A stretch of DNA of 10,626 bases, taken from CBFCZU01 sp965602635 (GTDB lineage Bacteria > Planctomycetota > Phycisphaerae > SM23-33). Where the stretch lies: the NCBI GenBank assembly GCA_965602635.1, contig CBFCZU010000150.1, positions 1-10,626 on the forward strand, in the 5' to 3' direction. Each line of letters begins with the position of its first letter. Positions within the stretch are counted from its first letter, which is position 1. The notes beneath the pieces are model-generated. The model saw nothing but the letters and a program-made list of their open reading frames with translations, did not search any database and had not been told where the DNA came from. A program made the translations under genes and the position numbers. Below are positions 6,197-10,626 of the stretch, piece after piece.

Positions 6197-7623
6197 GGCG
6201 TTCTCGATCTCGTCGTCTTCGCCGGGCGCGTCCGCAGCGCCGGCGCCCCGGCCGGGCGGGTCGTCGGGACACGCTCCTCACGAAGCAGCTTCAGCGCACG
6301 CGCCAGCGGGGCGTCGTATCTGAGAATGGCCCGCCGGAGCCTCTCGGCCGGGGCGGACAGGCGCGGCGCGGTCGTCGTGGATCGGCGGGGACGAGGGACC
6401 ACCATCGCTTGGACGCGCAGGGCCTCGAGCCGCTGGGCCGCTCGGGAGGTGAGCTTGACCGGCACCTCCGGATCGAGCCAGCGCGGCATTTCCGGCTCGG
6501 GTGCCGGCGCCTGGCCCGTCCGCGGGGCGGTGGTCGCCGCCGCCGGGCGACGCGCCGGAGTAAGGTGGAACCGCGCGGTGGTCAAGTGCACCTTGCCCAG
6601 CCCGTGGCCGAGGTCGAAGGTGCTCTGCACGCACCACTTTCCGTAGCTCCGCTCGCCGACCAGCAGCCCCCGGCCGTGGGTCTGCAGCGCGCCGGCGACA
6701 ATCTCCGCCGCCGAGGCCGTGCCCCTGTCGATCAGCACCACCGTCGGCACCGGCGGGAACGTGCCGGCGGCGTGGGCATCGAACGTGTCGGGCTTGCGCT
6801 TGCGCGGCTCGGTCCGGACGATCAGCCCTTCGGGCAGGAACCTGTCGGCGACGGCGGCCGCCACCTGAAGCCCCGTCCCGCCGGGATTGCCGCGAAGGTC
6901 GAGCACCAGCGCCCGAGGCGGCGGCGAGCGGGGGTAGGCGTCGTAGAGCTCCTTCGGCGTCCGTTTGTCAACGAACTCGCTGATGCGGATGTAGTAGATG
7001 CCGTGGGGCTCGTCCAGCAGGTGCACCCACCGGCCGTTCTCGTCGCGGACGATCCCGGTGACGGTCGGCAGCCGGTAGGTTTCCGGCGAAAGCTCGTGGG
7101 TGGTGTCGATGCCGTCGCGGTCGCGCAGGCGGATCTCGACCGGCTCGCCGTCGTCGGCGCGGAGCATCTCTCGCGCCGCGGCAAGCGTGAGGTCGGCCGC
7201 CCGCTCCTGGCCGATGGCGACAATCTCCATCGGGCCGTACAACTCGGCCTTGTGGGCCGGGCTGCCCGACATGGGGCCTGTGATCAGGATTCTCTCCCCA
7301 TGCCGGCCGATTCGCAGCCCCGTTCCGAACCGCTCGCCGGACGCCTGCCGGTTGAAGTCGTTGAGCTTGTGGGGCGGGATGTACACCGAGAAATCGTCAA
7401 CCTGCCTGACCATGCCCTCGATCGCGCCTTGGGTCGCGCGGGCGGGCGGCAGGACGCGGTAGCCGTGCTCGTTGAGCAGCTCGTACGTCTCCAGCGCGCC
7501 GGCCAAGTCCTTGACGGCCGGGTCGGTCGGCTCGGCGTGCGGACCCCTTTGACCGCTCAGATGCAAAGCCACTGCCGCCAGGCAGAGGATGATCGCAATC
7601 CAGATAATGTTACGCCAGGACAT
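6187..7623 (-). CDS. S41-family C-terminal processing peptidase (CtpA/Prc type), membrane-anchored
   Basis: This protein has 478 residues. It starts at MSWRNIIWIAIILCLAAV, a single hydrophobic helix (about 5-22) that is an uncleaved anchor or signal and places the protease in the periplasm. A PDZ-like domain covers about 98-180 (FGTGLRIGR, ILITGPMSGSPAHKAEL). The protease domain follows, with LVLDLRGNPGG (239-249), GTASAAEI with nucleophile Ser304 (301-308), and catalytic Lys329 in SYGKW. The Ser-Lys pair is intact, but the usual GKGxxQ reads GKWCVQ. A Pro/Arg/Thr-rich tail (about 356-478) is low-complexity with one predicted helix. The family trims C-termini of envelope proteins or degrades them. 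Longer in-frame starts upstream would run through the tRNA gene and are rejected. The stop overlaps the tsaD start by 10 bp. A G-run (about 7630-7636) may serve as a poor ribosome binding site. Confidence 0.88.
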   Translation of the reverse strand: MSWRNIIWIAIILCLAAVALHLSGQRGPHAEPTDPAVKDLAGALETYELLNEHGYRVLPPARATQGAIEGMVRQVDDFSVYIPPHKLNDFNRQASGERFGTGLRIGRHGERILITGPMSGSPAHKAELYGPMEIVAIGQERAADLTLAAAREMLRADDGEPVEIRLRDRDGIDTTHELSPETYRLPTVTGIVRDENGRWVHLLDEPHGIYYIRISEFVDKRTPKELYDAYPRSPPPRALVLDLRGNPGGTGLQVAAAVADRFLPEGLIVRTEPRKRKPDTFDAHAAGTFPPVPTVVLIDRGTASAAEIVAGALQTHGRGLLVGERSYGKWCVQSTFDLGHGLGKVHLTTARFHLTPARRPAAATTAPRTGQAPAPEPEMPRWLDPEVPVKLTSRAAQRLEALRVQAMVVPRPRRSTTTAPRLSAPAERLRRAILRYDAPLARALKLLREERVPTTRPAGAPALRTRPAKTTRSRTPWH

Positions 7624-7653
7624 GCCTTGCCCCCCCGTCGGTCTGCCGATCCC

Positions 7654-7675
7654 CGAAGGCCAGCCCCAGCCTTCG
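7654..7675 (-). other. Inverted repeat between tRNA-Phe and the S41 peptidase gene
   Basis: CGAAGGC and GCCTTCG form a perfect 7-bp stem around an 8-nt loop, 31 bp upstream of the peptidase start. There is no T-run after it, so it is not a standard intrinsic terminator. It could be a transcript-processing or leader structure. In DNA this GC-rich such stems also arise by chance. Confidence 0.35.
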
Positions 7676-7734
7676 CCCGGGCGCCGAGGCTCCATGACCG
7701 TGTCCACGGAGCGGCCCGGCCAAGCTGCGGCGAA

Positions 7735-7807
7735 TGGGTAGGGGCGGATTTGAACCGCCGACACCATGATTTTCAGTCATGTGCTCTACCAACTGAGCTA
7801 CCTACCC
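7735..7807 (-). tRNA. tRNA-Phe (anticodon GAA)
   Basis: The 73 nt fold into a complete cloverleaf. The 7-bp acceptor stem GGGTAGG/CCTACCC is perfect, the D-arm is GCTC/GAGC, and the anticodon stem CATGA/TCATG encloses loop CTGAAAA with anticodon GAA (plus-strand 7772-7774). The variable loop is GTGTC, and the T-arm GGCGG/CCGCC encloses TTCAAAT. The discriminator is A. The 3' CCA is not encoded (next bases TTC), so the cell must add it. A36-A37-A38 fits a MiaA-type isopentenylation target, not TsaD's t6A, which needs U36. Confidence 0.97.
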
Positions 7808-7842
7808 GAGGCGGGGCCGTCGCCGATCGCCCCATCCATATC

Positions 7843-7870
7843 ATGCTATCGCGCTGCCGCCCGCTGTCAA
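7843..7870 (-). promoter_or_regulatory. Sigma70-type promoter for tRNA-Phe
   Basis: On the minus strand a perfect TTGACA (7870-7865) is followed after 16 nt by TAGCAT (7848-7843). The predicted transcription start is near 7836, about 29 nt before the mature tRNA 5' end. It lies in the 95-bp gap after the PpiD-like gene. With no clear terminator after the tRNA, it may also drive the S41 peptidase and tsaD. Confidence 0.6.
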
Positions 7871-7902
7871 GCTGGTAGCGCCGCCGAGCGCCGCCGCGGG
7901 CG

Positions 7903-10329
7903 CTAGTCGCTCTTTGGCGTGAAGCCCACCCGGGGCTCTATGCCGACCTCCTGGTCGCCCAGCGAGTCCTCCCAGACGAACCAGGTCTCCAGGTCGCGCT
8001 GCCGCCGGCGGCGGTAGAGCAGCTCCGAGAGCGTCACGTTGACCATCCGCGGGACCTGTTGGGGGCCGTTGTCGCCCTCGATCGGCACATAGCGGAACGT
8101 CTGCCCGACGACCATCTTGTCGAACTCTTCCCTGGTCACCGGCCTGTAGCCGATCCGCTGGATCAGCACGACCTTCCTCTGGCGCGGCAGCTCGACCACG
8201 TCGGCGGGCCTGTCGGTCGCCGGCTTCGTCGCCTCGGCGGGGACCATGGCGAAGGCCTTGTCCAGGAAGCCCTGGTTCACACCCACCTCCGCGACGAACG
8301 ATGTGTAGATCTGCCCGCTCCGCACGTCCGCCGACTTGCGCGTCACCGGGCCGGTCTTGAGCACCGGGCGGTTGTCGGCCTGGGCGAACTTCTCCAGGTA
8401 CATCGGGGCCGCCTTGGCCACCTGCAACATCGACCTGGCGGCCGCCAGGGCCATCTCGTAGCCCTTCTCGGTCTTGAAGTCCTTGACGATCTGCTCGAGG
8501 ATCTCGCTTGTCGGCTTCTCCGGCGAGTACGAGCGATTGGCGGCCACCAGCCGCCACAATAGCCGGCCTTCGGCATCGCCGCTCAGGAACATCGCCTGCC
8601 GGAAGTCGTCCCCCGGGGCGATCAGGGGACCGACCTTCGGCTCGGGCCCCTGGAACGCCGCCGCCGTCGCGACGATCGACACGAGCGGCCGGCTGCGGGG
8701 CTCTTCGGTCATCCGCGCCGCGCCCAGCACCTCGTCTCGCGCCAGCGCCGCCAGGTTCACCAGTCCGGTCCGTCCCGCCCGGACGGGCACGAGGTTGACA
8801 GGCTCGGCCGGGAATATCGTCGAGGGGAAGCCCCGGCAGGTCACCCACTCTATCTCCTCGTACTTCACCGCCTCGGTTATCTTCGCCAGCACGTCGCCGA
8901 GCTTGAGCCTCGCCCACTCGCCCTTCACCTCGACGTCGAGGTCGGCCGCCAGCGTCCGCCGGCCGTGGGTGCCGGTAGGATAGACGATCTTCACGCCGCT
9001 CTGCCCGGCGAGCAGCTTGATGAGGTCTTCGAGCTTGACCGTCCCGGCCTCCAGCCTGCCGACGGGCTTTTCCAGCAGCACGACGTCGGCTCGGCCCGCC
9101 TGCGCGTCCAGGGCGTTGGCCTGGTCGATCAGGTCCTTGCCGCCCGGGGCGTCCGGGTTCTGCTTGGCCTCCTTACGCAGCTCCTCGGCCTTGGCGACGA
9201 GGGCCTGCCTGGCCTTTTCCGTCAGGGCCTTGGCGACCATGGCCCCGGCGGCCGCGGCGTAGGGGTCCTCCAGGCGGCTGGAGGCCTTGACGAGATTCTT
9301 GGCCTGCTGGAGCAGGCCGTTCGTCTTGGCGTCAACGGCGGCCGGAAGCAGGATCTCACGGATCTCCGGCCAAGCCTCGCTCAACTTGGTGATGACCACC
9401 TCCCGCGTCTGCGGTGCGGGCTGGGCTGCCGGGCCCGAAGCCGGCGCCGTGGCCGGGCGCGTCGGGGCCGGCACCTCCACCGTCCTGGTCAGCTCGTCCC
9501 TGTGCTGGTTCCAGTAATTGGCGATGTCGCCTTCGGACGGCTCGGCCGCTCGCTCGACGGCGGAGCGATCGACCAGCAGATACGCCACGTCGGCCTGGGG
9601 AGGCAACCGATAGCCGAAGCCGAAGGGCCTGCGGTCCATCGGGTCGTTTGCCTGCACGCCTACGTACTGCTCGAACCTATCCTCCACTTCGTCCCGGTCC
9701 GGGTTGCCCACCGCCCTGGCGAACTCCTCCGCCGGGAAGACGACCATGGCCAGCTCGACCTGCTCCTTGAGGTCGCGGAAGAGGTAGCGCATCTCCTCCA
9801 ACGGCGGCGGGGCGGTCGTCCGGCTGGCGTCGAAGGCGCCCAGGATCATCAGATAGTCCTCCACCGCCTGGCGGAGGTGTTTCTCCGTGATCCTGGCTTC
9901 CCTGAGGGTGGCCAGCAGCCGCTGGTATGCCTTGCCCGCGAGGCCGTACTGGGCCAGGAAAGAGTCCACCTGGGCCTCGTCGATGCGCACGCCCATCTCC
10001 CGGGCCTCGCGCAGCAGCAGGATCCAGCCCAGGGCGGCATTGTCGCCGCAGCCGGTCAGGAAGGCGCTGAAACGCGAGTCCTGCTCCAGCCCGTAGGAGA
10101 ACTGCCCTTCGCGGATCCGGACGTAGTCGCGCAGCAGGTTGATCTCTCCGGCGGCGTTGCCGACCATGCGAACGGTAATCTTCTCGCTGCCGCTGTGTCC
10201 GATCACGGTCTTGCCGGGATCGCGCTGCCCGCAGCCCCGGATGGTGCTGGGCACCAGGAAGGCGATCATCAGCAGGACCATGACGACGAAGACGATCTTC
10301 TGGTTGCGATAAAAGAACCTTAGTGCCAT
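7903..10329 (-). CDS. Membrane-anchored PpiD/SurA-like periplasmic folding factor with an inserted STN-like region
   Basis: This protein has 808 residues. A short cytoplasmic N-terminus precedes one membrane helix (about 11-28), as in PpiD. Residues 50-165 are helical and resemble a SurA N-terminal chaperone domain: ALGWILLLREAREMGVRIDEAQVDSFLAQYG (99-129). Acidic helical segments follow (177-280), then a Pro/Ala/Thr-rich linker (about 284-307) and a long charged helical region (about 330-412), perhaps a coiled coil. Residues 425-497 (LEDLIKLLAGQSGVKIVY, then DVEVKGEWARLKLGDVLAKI) resemble a secretin/TonB short (STN) domain. The C-terminal part (about 600-745) resembles the distal portion of PpiD, for example KTGPVTRK and VELPRQRKVVLIQRIGYRPVTREEFD. 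I see no clear rotamase core, so isomerase activity is doubtful. It probably binds unfolded envelope proteins. A weak GGAA precedes the ATG at 10329. Confidence 0.75.
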   Translation of the reverse strand: MALRFFYRNQKIVFVVMVLLMIAFLVPSTIRGCGQRDPGKTVIGHSGSEKITVRMVGNAAGEINLLRDYVRIREGQFSYGLEQDSRFSAFLTGCGDNAALGWILLLREAREMGVRIDEAQVDSFLAQYGLAGKAYQRLLATLREARITEKHLRQAVEDYLMILGAFDASRTTAPPPLEEMRYLFRDLKEQVELAMVVFPAEEFARAVGNPDRDEVEDRFEQYVGVQANDPMDRRPFGFGYRLPPQADVAYLLVDRSAVERAAEPSEGDIANYWNQHRDELTRTVEVPAPTRPATAPASGPAAQPAPQTREVVITKLSEAWPEIREILLPAAVDAKTNGLLQQAKNLVKASSRLEDPYAAAAGAMVAKALTEKARQALVAKAEELRKEAKQNPDAPGGKDLIDQANALDAQAGRADVVLLEKPVGRLEAGTVKLEDLIKLLAGQSGVKIVYPTGTHGRRTLAADLDVEVKGEWARLKLGDVLAKITEAVKYEEIEWVTCRGFPSTIFPAEPVNLVPVRAGRTGLVNLAALARDEVLGAARMTEEPRSRPLVSIVATAAAFQGPEPKVGPLIAPGDDFRQAMFLSGDAEGRLLWRLVAANRSYSPEKPTSEILEQIVKDFKTEKGYEMALAAARSMLQVAKAAPMYLEKFAQADNRPVLKTGPVTRKSADVRSGQIYTSFVAEVGVNQGFLDKAFAMVPAEATKPATDRPADVVELPRQRKVVLIQRIGYRPVTREEFDKMVVGQTFRYVPIEGDNGPQQVPRMVNVTLSELLYRRRRQRDLETWFVWEDSLGDQEVGIEPRVGFTPKSD

Positions 10330-10353
10330 GTCAGTTCCAAGTAGGCGTCCCGG

Positions 10354-10367
10354 CCGGACCGGTCCGG
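10354..10367. promoter_or_regulatory. Perfect 14-bp palindrome in the leader of the PpiD-like gene
   Basis: CCGGACCGGTCCGG is a perfect palindrome 25 bp upstream of the ATG at 10329, inside the predicted leader. It could be an operator for a dimeric repressor or could form part of an mRNA structure near the ribosome binding site. GC-rich self-complementary words are common in this DNA, so functional status is open. Confidence 0.35.
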
Positions 10368-10455
10368 GGCCTTCGAGCAGGGATACCTTCCCGCCGCCGG
10401 TCCGCTGCTGACTTTGGGCCTGGTCCGCGGCCCCTGGGCCCGGGCGGGACCCAGA

Positions 10456-10484
10456 AGTATAAGTCGGCCAGGGCGGCAGGGAAA
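10456..10484 (-). promoter_or_regulatory. Putative promoter of the PpiD-like gene
   Basis: TATACT (10461-10456, minus strand) is a 5/6 match to the -10 box and one of the few AT-rich words in this stretch. The sequence 17 nt upstream, TTTCCC (10484-10479), is a poor -35. The predicted start near 10449 gives a leader of about 120 nt that holds GC-rich inverted words (CTGGG/CCCAG around 10433-10453 and the palindrome at 10354-10367). I recognise no riboswitch in it. Confidence 0.45.
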
Positions 10485-10543
10485 GTGAACTTTCGCGCCC
10501 GGCCCCGCCGCCCGGAGGCCCCCCGGCGCCGATCGCAACCGCC

Positions 10544-10626
10544 CGGAACCAGACGGAACCAGACGGAACAGAACGGAACGAAACGGAACGAAACGGAAAG
10601 TTTCGGAAAGTTCCGGAACGAAACGG
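10544..10626. repeat. 10-bp-period tandem repeat array built on CGGAA (continues past the window)
   Basis: Eight full 10-bp units and the start of a ninth run to the window end without a phase slip. Every unit begins with CGGAA. The second half varies: CCAGA twice, CAGAA, CGAAA twice, AGTTT, AGTTC, CGAAA. The units at 10585-10614 also form a nested inverted arrangement (GGAAC with GTTCC outside, GAAAC with GTTTC inside). The 10-bp period is not a multiple of 3, so it is noncoding. It lies upstream of the PpiD-like promoter. Confidence 0.85.

Noticed and set aside
7624..7767. 48-residue N-terminal extension of the S41 peptidase
   Set aside because: The extension would be translated from the tRNA-Phe gene and would bury the membrane anchor; the start at 7623 gives a normal anchor.
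6190..7878. 562-codon plus-strand open frame opposite the S41 peptidase and tRNA
   Set aside because: It reads through the tRNA-Phe gene and opposite a peptidase with intact catalytic motifs; the composition is shadow-like.
8965..10323. 452-codon plus-strand open frame opposite the PpiD-like gene
   Set aside because: It has no recognisable domain or start signal, and the opposite strand encodes a coherent membrane-anchored protein.
10320..10538. 72-codon minus-strand open frame over the PpiD-like leader
   Set aside because: It overlaps the promoter and leader, is of low complexity and has no ribosome binding site or family resemblance.
10544..10626. CRISPR array
   Set aside because: The units are 10 bp with no 25-40 bp repeats or unique spacers, and there are no cas genes.

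Overview
The window is GC-rich, densely coded bacterial DNA, best read as a chromosomal segment of a planctomycete-like (PVC-group) bacterium. That placement is inference. It rests on a cytoplasmic sulfatase-fold enzyme paired with a Gfo/Idh/MocA oxidoreductase, a membrane-anchored protein that looks like the start of a HEAT-repeat protein, and a large PpiD/SurA-like protein with extra domains. There is no 16S rRNA or other decisive taxonomic marker. I see no phage, transposon, CRISPR or plasmid signature.

Left part (1-5092). A partial membrane-protein gene runs leftward off the edge (1-203, minus). It is divergent from a four-gene plus-strand cluster: a secreted thioredoxin-fold/TPR protein (325-1329), class II fumarase fumC (1351-2748), a sulfatase/alkaline-phosphatase-superfamily hydrolase (2786-4201) and a Gfo/Idh/MocA oxidoreductase (4220-5092). 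The gaps are only 21, 37 and 18 bp and each gene has a ribosome binding site. A perfect TATAAT with an extended -10 TG lies at 284-292, so one transcript is likely. The hydrolase carries Thr where FGly sulfatases have Cys or Ser and has no signal peptide, so it is probably not a classical sulfatase. With the oxidoreductase it may form a small uncharacterised catabolic or modifying pair.

Right part (5093-10626). The minus-strand genes converge on the first cluster across a 42-bp gap made mostly of a degenerate heptamer repeat. In transcription order they are: a 10-bp-period repeat array at the window edge (10544-10626), a promoter with a roughly 120-nt leader containing a perfect 14-bp palindrome, a PpiD/SurA-like membrane-anchored periplasmic protein (10329-7903), a TTGACA promoter feeding tRNA-Phe(GAA) (7807-7735), an S41 C-terminal processing peptidase (7623-6187) and tsaD (6196-5135). 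The last two overlap by 10 bp. The theme is cell-envelope protein folding and processing plus tRNA modification.

The items most worth a second look are the Thr-nucleophile sulfatase-fold enzyme, the CGGAA-phased 10-bp repeat array, and the apparent STN-like insert in the PpiD-like protein. Most other open frames here are GC-driven shadows of these genes.
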